NCBI RefSeq assembly: GCF_004379255.2
Contig: NC_056034.1
Location: 5,148,501 to 5,212,500, forward strand
Reading direction: 5' to 3'
Length of the DNA stretch: 64,000 bases
Origin: Salvia splendens
Lineage: Eukaryota; Streptophyta; Magnoliopsida; Lamiales; Lamiaceae
Part shown: piece by piece, positions 36,154-46,689 of the stretch
How positions within the stretch are numbered: position 1 is the first letter of the stretch
How the letters are laid out: the number at the start of each line of letters is the position of its first letter
Notes under the pieces: model-generated
Told to the model about the DNA's origin: nothing
Seen by the model: only the letters and a program-made list of their open reading frames with translations
Databases searched by the model: none
Translations under genes and position numbers: made by a program

Positions 36154-36445
36154 TATCGATTCTGCCTAAATTATTTTCGTAATTAATTAGTATATTTTAA
36201 TATATTCATTTAGAATAATGATAAAATGCAAACTCATATATTGTACAAACTCCAAACTATGATTTGGACCGTTAAAAAATATCAACAGATGACAAAATAA
36301 TAGCAACAGAAAATATCAACACAGTGTCAACACAATATCAACACAACATCAATCGTTGACACTGTGTTGACATTTTCTGTTGCTACTATTTTGTCATATG
36401 TTGATATTTTCTAACGGTCCTGATCATAGTTTGGAGTTTGTACAA

Positions 36446-37027
36446 TGATGGATCCGCGAATTTTTGATGTTAGCAAAGGCTGGTAGAGAATGAAAATACA
36501 GACACAAAGAATTTACGTGGTTCGATTTACTGAAGTAAATCTACGTCCACGGGAAAAAGGGAGGGCAAGATTGTATTGCTTGATCTGCCAAATACAGCTT
36601 ACAACACAGACTTGCTATATGATTGTTTCTCTAGAGAGATTCTAACCTCTTCTATCAGATCTAAGTTCTATTTATATAATGAACTCAGATCATGGCTTGC
36701 GTCACCACCCTCAGTCGTGGATGTCGTGTAGGTTATGGCCTAAGATCGTGGGTGAAGCGTAGGTCATGGCCTACGATCGTGGCCTGAACTGACATCACGT
36801 GGTAGTGGGTGTGTTGGACATCCGGTATGGGTCCACTAACTCCTTGTTCGGTCGAATACCGAGACCGAACTGCTTTGGTTGCCGATCTGAGAGTAGAGCT
36901 TGATTGGTTGGCTTTTACCGAGCTGTAGGCTGAGGCCGAACTCTTTGGTAATGCCGAACTGAACTCTTGGGCTTTGGGCTGGCCGAGCTGTCACTGCTAT
37001 TGGGCTTGTTTAGTACGTACCCCATCA
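36446..37027 (-). repeat. 3' LTR of element B
   Basis: This 582-bp repeat looks identical to 46690-47271. The G-rich purine tract (minus strand) follows directly at 37028-37039. Confidence 0.93.
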
Positions 37028-37044
37028 CTACCCCCCCCGAAAAG

Positions 37045-37061
37045 CGAAGTGATTCACTTCG
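37045..37061. promoter_or_regulatory. Perfect CGAAGTGA-N-TCACTTCG palindrome upstream of the antisense gene
   Basis: This 17-bp palindrome lies between the purine tract and the antisense gene. It is conserved in A (4441-4457) and present twice in C (55549-55565 and 55567-55583), with only the central base changing. A protein-binding site for the antisense gene promoter is one possibility. Confidence 0.45.
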
Positions 37062-37376
37062 GCGAAGCGAGTCACTTCGGCATTCTGGAAAAGGGTACGG
37101 GGGAGGCTGAAGTCAGGGGACGTGCCCTGCGCGTGACTGCATTAAATGCGGCATTAAATGCGACAGTAAAATCCGGCCGTTGAATCCTGAAAAGGTGGGA
37201 TATGAAACGGTGCGATGATTTGAAATCTTTTCCAAATCTGATAAATACCGTCTTTCTTCATCATTTGAACACCTTTGCTATTGGCTTCTTCTGCACTCTC
37301 TATCTTCTGCGTGAAAAATTTCCTTCCGCTTTCAAAAATTTCTTCAGACTACCTTCACCTTCAAAAAGTAAGAAAA

Positions 37377-40195
37377 ATGTCTTCTTCTTCTTCTTCGGAG
37401 TCGGGTAGCGTTAGGAAAGGGGGTAAGGGGTCTTCTAGCCGGAAAGAATCCGGGGAGAAGACCGTAGAGTATTTTCACAGTATCTTGAGTAAGGATACTG
37501 TGATATCCCTTTACGAAAAATACTCTTTTCCTGGGGGGAAGGCGGTGGTACCTGACGGTGATCACAGGGCTGACTCCCCGCCGGAGGGTTACGTCACCGT
37601 GTATGAGGCCTGCTTAGAATGCGGGCTTCGTTTCCCCCTCCCTTCTGCCTTTATAGATTTACTAGATTTTTTTCAGCTTCCTTTAGGCCAGGTGACTCCG
37701 AACTCTTGGAGGCACTTGTCGGCCTTCGCTGCCGAACTCCGTAGGTTAGGAAGGGATTTGTCTTTGAAGGCGATCCTTAAATTCTTTCAATTTAAGAGGA
37801 AGGGGTCTTGGTTTTACTTGATCCCTTTACAGCCCTTTAGGGCCTTTTGTAAAACGAAGTGGCCGAAGTGGCAAAATCGCTTCTTCTACTATGATAGGAC
37901 CGCGGCTCCTAGTTTTCCCTGGAGAGGGCCGGAGTCCGTTATCCGTCACCCTCGGCCTGAACCGTTGGACGAGCTCGATGGCGAGCTCAACAAGATTCCC
38001 ATAGTTAGGAAACAATACACGGAGTCTGAGCTCGTCAAGGGCGACGTCGTGTTCGACATCTCGTCTTCGGACGAAGAGGCCGAGGGTGAGGATTTCTCTT
38101 TATCTTTATGCTCTACTGCTTTAACGAAGAAAATCTGACTTTGCTTTCTTGCTTTTTGGCAGTGTTCATGTTGAATAAGGCTATCAGAAAGTCCTCCGAG
38201 CTTGTGGAGCCGGAGAGAGAGAAGGCTACCAGCTCGGCGCCTGATGCCGAGAAGAATCCGAAGAGGCAAAAGACCTCTTCGGGTCCAAAGAAGGGGAAGA
38301 CCCAGAAGCCCCCAAGGGCGCCAGAGAAAGACGTGGTCTTGGCGCCTCCTTCGGAGCATATCTGTGAGCCATTTTTATGGCCCACGGACTTCGCCGAGGT
38401 GAATTGTCTTCTTGATTCCTTGGCTTGGCTTCTGTCTTGTATTTTTGGTGCCCTCTGTTAACTTTTTTCCTTATCCATTTTCAGAGGAATGATATGCTCT
38501 CCAAGCTCGTCGCCGTCGAACTCTCCAAAGCGTCCAACGACTATGCCGAGATGCAGAGGAAATTGGCGGCTGCTTGTCACCGGGCCGAGCAGGCTGAGGC
38601 AAACTTTGAGAAAGCCAGGGCTGCTAGGATTTCGGCCCAGGATGAAGCTCAGTTCGCCAAAAACCAGCTCGTCATCCAGCGAGAGCAGACGAAACGGAGG
38701 GATGCTGCCGCCGTGGTTGCCCAAGGAGAGGGTCTCCGTGCCTACACGGAGAGACTCTTTTTGAGCAGCCAGTTCTCGGCCTTTGTCGGTAGTCTGGTAA
38801 GGCTAATTGCCGATAAGGGCGAGCAGGGGCCCGACGTCGTGTTGCCTCTGTACAGCCGAGAGATAGCTGCTCGGCTTCAGAATCTGCCGCTCCTTGAGGA
38901 GCTCGCTTCATCCTCGGTCCTGCTTTCTGCAGACCGAGTCCGGAGTTGTCGAGCTGATCGGGACGAGAACCTGGAGGCTATCTTTGCCTCCGTGGGACCC
39001 GTTTCACCCGCTTCGACTTACAACGGAGAGGGTGAGGCCGAGCCGCTGGAGCGGGAGGCCGAAGTCGATCAGGCCGGGCATCCGGAGAAGGAGGCCGATC
39101 AGGAGGCGGAGGCGAGGCCGGCAGGAGGCGAGGCCGAGGCTGAGGTAGCCCAGGAGAAGGAAGCTGTACCAGACCGAGGAGCCGGAGACGAAGCAGGCGG
39201 AGTATGATTTCGTCTCCCTTCTCTTAGTCTAGTTTCTTCCTTGTAAAATGGCCTTGAAGCCCTAGTGTAAAAAATTTTCCTTGTGAATGAAAAATTCTCT
39301 ACATTTGTCTTCGTATAGCTTTTCGTACTCGCCTTTATTCCTGTTGTATTTTACTATCTGCTCGGTATAGCTGCCGAACTAATATAGCTGCTTTGTACCC
39401 AAGGAGATGGAGATACTTCACTGGAAACGGCTGTACTCTTCGGCTTTGGACGAAGCTGAGAGAAGAGCTATAGCCGATCAGACGAAGAATGACGAGCTTC
39501 TGGCTCGTTTAGTGAAGCTGGAGGCCGATATCAAGGACTTAGAGTCCGATAAGAAAGATCTGGAGGCCGAGCTGAATACGGCCATTGCTGAGAGGACTGC
39601 GTATGAGGATTACATCCGTGTGCGCGGGGGAATGACCATATCAGAAGTTCAGGAACGAGTTGACGAACTGTGGGAGGAGTATAATGTACTCCGGAGGAAC
39701 AATGCGCTGGAGAGCTCGGCTTGCCAACAAGTCGTGAAATCATTGCGGCGCTGGGCTTCTCGGTATGACATTGTTCTTGCCCGGCGTCCCTCAATTGAGA
39801 GATTCCTCCGGCATATCGCGCCGACAGATGCTCGCACTCCAGATCAAACCTCTGGTTCCCTTGTTCAAAATCCTACTCCCAGCCAACAACGAACTCCGGA
39901 ACAGCCGGAAACGTCAAGACGAGAACGGGCTCAGGAGCAACCGGAATCGTCAAGACGGGGACGGACTGAAATTCGCCGAGGAGTTGTGACTATGAGCGAG
40001 CAAGATCAGCAGATGCTTATTGCAGAGACTCTTCATCGCCGAGGTGTTAGGACTTCTCGGGCTCGGGGAAGAGGCGTTGGGTCGAGGATAGCGTCTCGTC
40101 GACCTGCTTATTCTTCATCTGCTCGGAACAACCGAACTCGGCTTCCGGAGGATTTTGCAGATAGGTGGCTTAACTTCAGCAACCCTGGACAGTAG
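37377..40195 (+). CDS. Antisense four-exon gene of element B, about 817 aa, PF04195-like/coiled-coil
   Basis: Exons are 37377-38085, 38163-38398, 38485-39201 and 39404-40195. All three introns are GT-AG and all junctions keep the frame. Exon 1 starts MSSSSSSESG and contains a region resembling the 'putative gypsy type transposon' family at about residues 80-165 (QLPLGQVTPNSW at 100, GSWFYLIPLQPFRAFCKTKW). Exon 2 has a basic patch KNPKRQK. Exon 3 is an Ala/Gln/Glu coiled coil with an acidic Glu/Ala tail. Exon 4 has a second coiled coil (KLEADIKDLESDKKDLEAEL) and an Arg-rich C-terminus. It reads opposite to gag-pol. Antisense ORFs are known in Tat elements, but their function is not. Splicing is inferred from frame, splice signals and conservation in A and C. 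Confidence 0.8.
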
Positions 40196-40329
40196 AATAG
40201 TCCTTTGTAATAGCGTAACGCCATTTTGTAGGGTAGCGGAGTTGTATGCCGAACAAGATTTGATAAATGAAATTTTGTTTTCGCTTCTAACACTGTATTT
40301 ACAGCTTAGCGAAAAAATTTCATCGTACT

Positions 40330-40563
40330 TGTCCTCGGTCTTATGAAGTAAACTTCTTTGACCGGACTTGGTCCTTGGTCTGATGAAATAAACATCTTTG
40401 ACCGGACTCGTCTTTGGTCTGATGAAATAAACATCTTAGACCGGACTCGTCTTTGGTCTGATGAAATAAACATCTTTGACCGGACTCGTCTTTGGTCTGA
40501 TGAAATAAACATCTTCGACCGGACTCGTCTTTGGTCTGATGAAATAAACATCTTTGACCGGAC
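40330..40563. repeat. 39-bp tandem repeat, about 6 copies, element B
   Basis: The units read GGTCTGATGAAATAAACATC followed by TTTGACCGGACTCG. The array lies between the convergent 3' ends of the antisense gene and pol. Confidence 0.88.
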
Positions 40564-40589
40564 TTGGTTTGTGTTCTAATTTGGCGATT

Positions 40590-40970
40590 TTTGTCGCCGG
40601 GATCGAACTTTCCCTTGTCCTAATTCGGCGAGTTTTATCGCGTGGATCGGACTTTCCCAGTTAACCGAAGTGGTCTTATGCAGTAAACCTCTTTGACTAG
40701 ACATGGTCGTCCCCGGTCTTATGAGGTAAACTTCTTTGACCGAACTTGGTCGTCCTAATTCGGCGAGGTTTATCGCGTGGATCGGACTTTCCCTAATTGC
40801 AGTTCGTTTCAGACGAAGTGCTTATTAAGCTGAATTGCGGTCTTGTATCCTCCTTGGAAGCTTGGACTCACAATCGTTGGCTTATTGCAGTTCGTTTCAG
40901 ACGGACTGCTTGTTAAGCTGAATTGTGGTCTTATATCCTCCTTAGAAGCTTGGACTCACAATAGTCTTTA
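40590..40970. repeat. 44-bp and about 90-bp repeat blocks, element B
   Basis: Copies of CGAGTTTTATCGCGTGGATC-type units alternate with 'ggtcttatg.agtaaac' units. Two copies of a block follow with GCAGTTCGTTTCAGACG, 'gtcttgtatcctcctt' and 'gcttggactcacaat'. The order parallels elements A and C. Confidence 0.7.
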
Positions 40971-41207
40971 ATAATCGATCTAAAAAGGGGATCAGTCTTT
41001 AAAGAACGATATACTTTGGTACCATTTGTAAGAGACGACAAGCACATAGGGACAAAACACATAGAGAAAAAATGAAAAAGACGAAAGAAAAAACTTTAAA
41101 CTTTTTATAAAACGACAAGTAAAAGGTACAAGTAAAAAACAAACAAATAAAAACACATACCCCTATGACCGAACTAGACACGAGACGGACTGACCGGACT
41201 TTGTCTC

Positions 41208-44200
41208 TTACAAGTGGAACTTCTTGAGGTTGGAGACGTGCCATGTTCGGGGTACTTGTTCTCCTGACATGTGAGTCAATTTATAAGACCCTTTGCCGAG
41301 GACTTCGGACACCCGATATGGACCCTCCCATGTGGGTTCGAGTTTGCCCAGCTTTTCTGCTCGGCTTACTTCGTTGTTTCTCAAGACGAGATCTCCCACT
41401 TGAAATTGAAGCTTTTTCACCCTTTGGTTATAATACCGGGCTACTTGCTCCTTATACTTGGCTGCTTTTATGCACGCCAATTCTCTTCTTTCTTCGGCGA
41501 GATCTAGTTCTGCTCTCAGTCCGTCGTCATTCATTTCTGAGGAGAAATTTAGGGTTCGGGGACTGGGTACGCCGATCTCCACCGGAATTACGGCTTCAGT
41601 GCCGTACACCAGGCTATACGGAGTTTCACCGTTGGAGGTTTTGGGTGTAGTTCGGTAGGACCATAGGACTTGAGGGAGATTTTCTACCCATTGTCCTTTG
41701 GCTTGTTCTAACCGAGCTTTTAACCCTTTCACCAGAATCCGGTTCGTTACTTCCGTTTGTCCGTTTGCTTGGGGATGGGAGACCGAAGTGAACCGCTGTT
41801 GAATGTTCAGCTCTTGGCACCAATTCTTGAACGTCTTGTCGGTGAACTGAGTCCCATTATCCGAGATGAGGATGTGGGGTATGCCAAATCGGCACACTAT
41901 GTTCTTCCAGACGAAGTCCAATGCCTTTGAGCTCGTTATCGTAGCTAAAGGTTCAGCCTCCACCCACTTCGTGAAGTAGTCCACGGCAACGATAAGGAAT
42001 TTCATTTGCCGAGGAGCTTGAGGAAGTGGTCCCACTATGTCTATGCCCCATTGCATGAAAGGCCAAGGGCTTTGCATAGTGTATAGATCGGTCTGCGGCA
42101 TCCTTGGGACATTTGCATGAATTTGGCACTTCGTACACTTCTTGACGAGCTGCACTGCCTCTTGTACCATGGTTGGCCAATAATATCCCCATCTCAGAAC
42201 TTTTTTAGCTAAAGCTCTGGCTCCGATGTGGCTACCGCACGATCCTTCATGAACTTCTCTGAGGATGTAGTCCGTCTCTTCTGGTCCTACGCACCGCAAT
42301 AACGGCTGGAGGTAAGACTTTCTAAAGAGGACTCCTTCATGAAGTTCGTACCGAAGAGCTCGGCACGTGATCTTCCGAGCTTCTCTCTTATCCTCGGGCA
42401 ATTGTCCTTGATCCAGATACTGCAAGATCGGCGTCATCCAGTTCGGCGAGCTGGATACAGAATGTACCTCGGCTTCATCAATGCTTCGATGCATTAATTC
42501 TTCCGCCTTTGAGCTCGGATCTGAGGCCAACTTACTTAAGGTATCTGCTCGGCTATTTTCCGCTCTGGGAATGCGGATTATCCGGAAATAGGAGAAACTT
42601 CGGCTGATGCTTTGCGCTTTGTCCAAATACTTCTTCATTCTCTCGTCACGGGCTTCACTTGTACCCAACATGTGATTTACTATGACTTGTGAATCACAAT
42701 GGACTTTGAGAGATTTGACGAGTAGACTTTGCGCTAACTGGAGTCCGGCCAGGAGGGCTTCGTACTCGGCTTCATTATTAGTAGTGGGGAATAGGAAACG
42801 AAGTGAGTAGGTTACCTCGTGTCCGTCGGGAGCGACAAGTAAAATACCAGCTCCACTTCCCATCTTGTTTGAAGCTCCATCTACGAATCCGCTCCAGCAG
42901 TCCGGCGGCTCTACTTCGGATTCCAAGGGCTGTGCTAGTTCGGCATTGGCAGAATTCTTCTGTTCGGCAATAATAGGAATTGCTTGATCGAACTTCGCTT
43001 CTGCAAGAAAATCTGCCAAGGCTTGTCCCTTGATGGCTTTCCGAGGTAGATATTCAATTGTGTGCTCTCCCAACTCTATAGCCCACTTGGCGATTCTGCC
43101 TGATGCTTCTGGCTTGGTCAAAACTTGCCGAAGAGGTAGATCGGTTAAGACGCATACCTTGTGAGCATAGAAGTATGGCCGCAGTCTCCTTGCTGCATTT
43201 ACTAACGCCAGAGCAATTTTTTCCAGAGGTTGATACCTTGTTTCTGGACCTCTTAATGCTCGGCTTGTAAAGTAGATGGGAAACTGCTTTAGGCCTTCTT
43301 CTCGTACAAGCACCGCGCTGATGGTTTGATCCGATGCCGCTAAGTATAAGAATAGTACTTCGGCTTCGGCTGGAGCAGAGAGAATAGGAAGCTCGGCTAG
43401 ATAACTTTTGAGCTCGTCAAAGGCCTTTTTCTGCTCGGCTCCCCACTCGAACTTTGGTGCCTTTTTCAACACCTTGAAGAACGGCAGTTGCTTTTCGGCT
43501 GCTTGGGAAAGGAATCGACTCAGTGCGGCTAGACATCCGGTTAGCCTTTGCACGTCATGTATGGACTTCGGCATTGCCATGTTCTGAACGACTTGAACTT
43601 TTGAGGGGTTTGCCTTGAGTCCGTCTTTTGAAACCCAACAACCCAGAAACTTTCCCGAATCTACCAAAAAGGTACACTTTTGGGGATTAAGTTTGAGGTT
43701 GGCTTTCTTGAGCACGTTGAGAGTGGACTTGAGGTTGTGCTCGTACTCCGAGGTGCTTTTGCTCTTGACGACTATATCGTCAACATATACTTCGACTTCC
43801 TTTCCAATCAGGTGCCGAAAAAGCTTGTCTACCATCCTTTGATAAGTGGCTCCGGCATTCTTTAAACCGAATGGCATCTTTTTATAAGCGAAAATGCCGA
43901 AATCAGTAATGAAGGCCGTTTTTGAAGCGTCAATCTCATCCATTAAAACCTGATGGTATCCTTTGTATAGATCAAGAAAACAAAAAATTTCAAAGCCTAT
44001 CAGAGCTTCTACTTTTTTATCTATGTTCGGAAGGGGATAGCAATCTTTGGGACAGTGCTTATTTAGATCGGTGAAATCTATGCACATCCGCCATCCTCCT
44101 TCCTTTTTCTTGATCATGACAGGATTGGCCACCCACGAAGGGTACTTCACTTCGAATAACACATCCGCCTTCAATAATTGACGGACTTCGTCATGGATGA

Positions 44201-44471
44201 CTTGACTTCGTTCTGCCGCAAAGAGTCTTTGCTTCTGTTTTATCGGCCGGACCGAAGGATCAATATTTAAACGATGAGTGATTACCTCGGGGGGCACTCC
44301 GGTCATGTCCAACGGAGACCATGCAAAGACGTCTTTGTACTCCTTGAGGAGCTGGATGGTTTTTTCCCGAAGTAGAGGCGTTCCCGCGAAGCCGATCTTA
44401 ACCGTTCTGGATGGGTCGTCTTCGTACAGCTGAACTGTCATCGAGTTCGGCTCATGTATGACTTCGGTCAT
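41208..44471 (-). CDS. pol: Pol: reverse transcriptase, RNaseH, second RNaseH, integrase (element B)
   Basis: 1,087 codons are open from ATG 44471. In order: the RT with FLDLYKGYHQ and the catalytic YVDD (VEVYVDDIVVKSK); the RNaseH linked to RT (PIYFTSRALRGPETRYQPLE); a second, archaeal-like RNaseH (WSGFVDGASNKMGSGAGILL); the integrase with its His/Cys zinc-binding region (GYYWPTMVQEA, CTKCQIH), core Asp in WGIDIVGPLPQ and ISDNGTQFTD and Glu in SHPQANGQTEVTNR; and a C-terminal GPY/F module (WEGPYRVSEVLGKGSYKL). It is in the same frame as gag-protease and separated from it by one UAG and nine codons, so it is probably made by readthrough rather than from its own ATG. No lesion was seen. Confidence 0.93.
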   Translation of the reverse strand: MTEVIHEPNSMTVQLYEDDPSRTVKIGFAGTPLLREKTIQLLKEYKDVFAWSPLDMTGVPPEVITHRLNIDPSVRPIKQKQRLFAAERSQVIHDEVRQLLKADVLFEVKYPSWVANPVMIKKKEGGWRMCIDFTDLNKHCPKDCYPLPNIDKKVEALIGFEIFCFLDLYKGYHQVLMDEIDASKTAFITDFGIFAYKKMPFGLKNAGATYQRMVDKLFRHLIGKEVEVYVDDIVVKSKSTSEYEHNLKSTLNVLKKANLKLNPQKCTFLVDSGKFLGCWVSKDGLKANPSKVQVVQNMAMPKSIHDVQRLTGCLAALSRFLSQAAEKQLPFFKVLKKAPKFEWGAEQKKAFDELKSYLAELPILSAPAEAEVLFLYLAASDQTISAVLVREEGLKQFPIYFTSRALRGPETRYQPLEKIALALVNAARRLRPYFYAHKVCVLTDLPLRQVLTKPEASGRIAKWAIELGEHTIEYLPRKAIKGQALADFLAEAKFDQAIPIIAEQKNSANAELAQPLESEVEPPDCWSGFVDGASNKMGSGAGILLVAPDGHEVTYSLRFLFPTTNNEAEYEALLAGLQLAQSLLVKSLKVHCDSQVIVNHMLGTSEARDERMKKYLDKAQSISRSFSYFRIIRIPRAENSRADTLSKLASDPSSKAEELMHRSIDEAEVHSVSSSPNWMTPILQYLDQGQLPEDKREARKITCRALRYELHEGVLFRKSYLQPLLRCVGPEETDYILREVHEGSCGSHIGARALAKKVLRWGYYWPTMVQEAVQLVKKCTKCQIHANVPRMPQTDLYTMQSPWPFMQWGIDIVGPLPQAPRQMKFLIVAVDYFTKWVEAEPLATITSSKALDFVWKNIVCRFGIPHILISDNGTQFTDKTFKNWCQELNIQQRFTSVSHPQANGQTEVTNRILVKGLKARLEQAKGQWVENLPQVLWSYRTTPKTSNGETPYSLVYGTEAVIPVEIGVPSPRTLNFSSEMNDDGLRAELDLAEERRELACIKAAKYKEQVARYYNQRVKKLQFQVGDLVLRNNEVSRAEKLGKLEPTWEGPYRVSEVLGKGSYKLTHMSGEQVPRTWHVSNLKKFHL

Positions 44472-44492
44472 CGCCTCTGACTCCGGCTGCTG

Positions 44493-44501
44493 TGATTGCT
44501 A
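44493..44501 (-). promoter_or_regulatory. Candidate stop-codon readthrough site UAG CAA UCA
   Basis: The stop that ends gag-protease is UAG followed by CAA UCA. This fits the CAR-YYA context that promotes UAG readthrough in tobamoviruses. Upstream and downstream frames are identical and the downstream frame opens straight into pol. The same nine bases are kept in A and C. Confidence 0.65.
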
Positions 44502-46613
44502 TGCTTGGTGGTGCCGATCTGACTGCTCGGCACTTCTAAGCGCAATTTGCAGACATTCCTTTGCTCTCTTTTGGTCACCTCGGATGACCGCTATCCCTCC
44601 TTTAGTAGGGATCTTGATGGTGAGGTGATAAGTGGAGCAAATGGCCCGAACTGTGTTGAGCCAGTCTCTTCCCAGGATGACGTTGTACGGGGACCGAGCT
44701 TTCACCACGAAAAACTCAATCATCGTACTGGAGCTAGTAGGCGCTTTCCCCACCGTGATCGGAAGGCTGATAATACCTTCAGGGCGGGTGTCCTCCTGGG
44801 CGAAGCTCTTCAGGGGAAGCGGAGCCGGGCTGAGCCGAGCTGGGTCCACTTCTAGTTTGTCGAAGCACTCTTTAAAAAGAATGCTGACTGACGCTCCTGT
44901 ATCCACAAACACCCTGTGGATCAGTTTGTTTGCCACTCCGGCTTGGATGACAATGGCGTCTTGGTGAGGAGAGATGGCCGGGACGGGATCAGCATCCGAG
45001 AACGTAATCACTTCGTCCTGCTTCAGCCTTTTATGCGTTGGCTCCTCTCGATTGGAGCCCCTGCGCTCTGACTTCAGGGACGACTTGGTCTTCCCGGCTG
45101 GGAGAGCGTCAATAGTCAGGATTACTCCATCATATTGCGGCTCGTCATCGTCTTCGGGATCCGGCTGCCTTTTCGGATCCTGAGGAGCGCAGTTCGCACC
45201 TCTCTGCTTCTTGTTCTTCTTTGACTGCTTGCTTTGGTATTTTTTCAATGTCCCTGCCCTCACAAGAACATCGATACCTGCAGCCAAGTTTCTGCACTCC
45301 TCGGTATCGTGACCGTGGTCTTGATGGTAGGAGCAGTAGTTATCCTGGGGTCGGCGCGCGGCCGATTTCGTCATCCGCTTTGGCTTTTCGAACAGGTCAG
45401 AGTGTAGTTCGAAAATTTCCGCTCTCGGCTTGTTCAGCGGTACGAACTGAGCGGGCGGCTTCTCGGGATTGAGACGGGGTCCCAATCTGTCTTGCACCGG
45501 AGTCCTTTGAATCCTTTCAAAAGGAGTTCGGCGAGGATGTCCCTGATCGCCAAAAGGAGTTCGGCGAGGATGTCCCTGATCGCTATGATCGGGCTTCCTC
45601 CTGTCTCCTCGGGACGATGAGCTGTCTAACGACCGTTTGCGACGGTCTGCCTCATCGGCCCGGGAGTACTGGTCCGCAATGTCCCACATTTCCTGAGCTG
45701 TCTGCGGACCGCACTCAACGAGCTTCCTGTAGAGAGCTCCGGGCAGGATTCCATTTTGGAACGCCGAGATGACAAGCAGATCGTTGAGATCGTCTACTTG
45801 CAGGCATTCCTTGTGGAATCTTGTCATAAAGTCGCTGATTTTTTCGTCGCGACCTTGACGAATGGAAAGCAGCTGAGCCGAAGTGATTCGGGCTTCCGCT
45901 TTCTGAAAGAACCTCCTGTGGAAGGCATCCATTAGATCTCGGTAAGATCTGATGCTGCCCTGGGGGAGGCTATCGAACCACCTTCTCGCGTTCCCGATGA
46001 GCAGCTCGGGAAACAGCTTGCACATGTGGACCTCGTTGAGACCCTGGTTCGCCATGTTATACTGATAGCGCCCCAAGAAATCGTGAGGGTCCACGAGCCC
46101 GTCGTAAGTCATCGACGGAGTTCGGTAGTTCTGTGGTAGGGGAGTTCGGGTGATGTCGTCCGAGAACGGAGTCTTCAGTGCTCCGTACACGGCGAATCCG
46201 ATATCTCGTCGGTATGGAGGAGATTGAGTTCTCCTGTGATTCCGGTACCGAGGAAGATCAGGTATATGTCGGGGTTGAGGATTCTTCTTCCTGGAAGACA
46301 CGGCACTACTGCGGTAGTGACTTTCATGTCTGGATGAGGAAGGAGAATCCTCCGTTTTCGTCTTCGGCTCTTGGCTCTTTTGCAGGAAGGCTAAAAACTC
46401 ATCCTGCTTCTCAGCCAAGAACCGCTTGACAGCCTCATTCAGATCAGGCTGCTGGGAAGACTCAGTGGGACGATTTTTGGAGCGGCCTGTTCCTTCGCCA
46501 TGAGAACTGGTGGTGGATTTATCCCTAGGCTGTTTTCCAGACCTATGGGATGGATTGGCTTCCTCCGGGTTCTCACGGGCAGGAATGCGGGTATTCTGCG
46601 ATCTGGTATGCAT
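44499..46613 (-). CDS. gag-pro: Gag-protease polyprotein, 704 aa (element B)
   Basis: It starts MHTRSQNTR with a Ser/Arg-rich N-terminus. The gag core lies near residues 205-290 (ELLIGNARRWFDSLPQGSIR, FHRRFFQKAEARITSAQLLS). A zinc knuckle variant C-x2-H-x4-H-x4-C lies at 427-440 (CSYHQDHGHDTEEC). The aspartic protease active site is at 571 (VFVDTGASVSILF), with the later ILGRDWL. A 33-bp in-frame duplication (GDQGHPRRTPF twice) lies at about 45527-45592. The product supplies capsid, nucleocapsid and protease. It ends in the candidate readthrough UAG. The start is about 55 bp past the primer-binding site. Confidence 0.93.
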   Translation of the reverse strand: MHTRSQNTRIPARENPEEANPSHRSGKQPRDKSTTSSHGEGTGRSKNRPTESSQQPDLNEAVKRFLAEKQDEFLAFLQKSQEPKTKTEDSPSSSRHESHYRSSAVSSRKKNPQPRHIPDLPRYRNHRRTQSPPYRRDIGFAVYGALKTPFSDDITRTPLPQNYRTPSMTYDGLVDPHDFLGRYQYNMANQGLNEVHMCKLFPELLIGNARRWFDSLPQGSIRSYRDLMDAFHRRFFQKAEARITSAQLLSIRQGRDEKISDFMTRFHKECLQVDDLNDLLVISAFQNGILPGALYRKLVECGPQTAQEMWDIADQYSRADEADRRKRSLDSSSSRGDRRKPDHSDQGHPRRTPFGDQGHPRRTPFERIQRTPVQDRLGPRLNPEKPPAQFVPLNKPRAEIFELHSDLFEKPKRMTKSAARRPQDNYCSYHQDHGHDTEECRNLAAGIDVLVRAGTLKKYQSKQSKKNKKQRGANCAPQDPKRQPDPEDDDEPQYDGVILTIDALPAGKTKSSLKSERRGSNREEPTHKRLKQDEVITFSDADPVPAISPHQDAIVIQAGVANKLIHRVFVDTGASVSILFKECFDKLEVDPARLSPAPLPLKSFAQEDTRPEGIISLPITVGKAPTSSSTMIEFFVVKARSPYNVILGRDWLNTVRAICSTYHLTIKIPTKGGIAVIRGDQKRAKECLQIALRSAEQSDRHHQA

Positions 46614-46670
46614 TTTTTGGGTGGAAAAAATGGATCAAAAATTCGCTTTATCACAAATTTTGTTCTTCGT

Positions 46671-46688
46671 TTCCCACAGACGGCGCCA
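46671..46688 (-). other. Primer-binding site, element B
   Basis: TGGCGCCGTCTGTGGGAA on the minus strand, one base inside the 5' LTR, identical to A and C. Confidence 0.85.
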
Positions 46689-46689
46689 G

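Noticed and set aside
41953..42192. Small ORFs antisense or out of frame within pol and gag (for example 43615-43865, 44547-45472)
   Set aside because: They are shadows of the conserved coding frames and show no motif.
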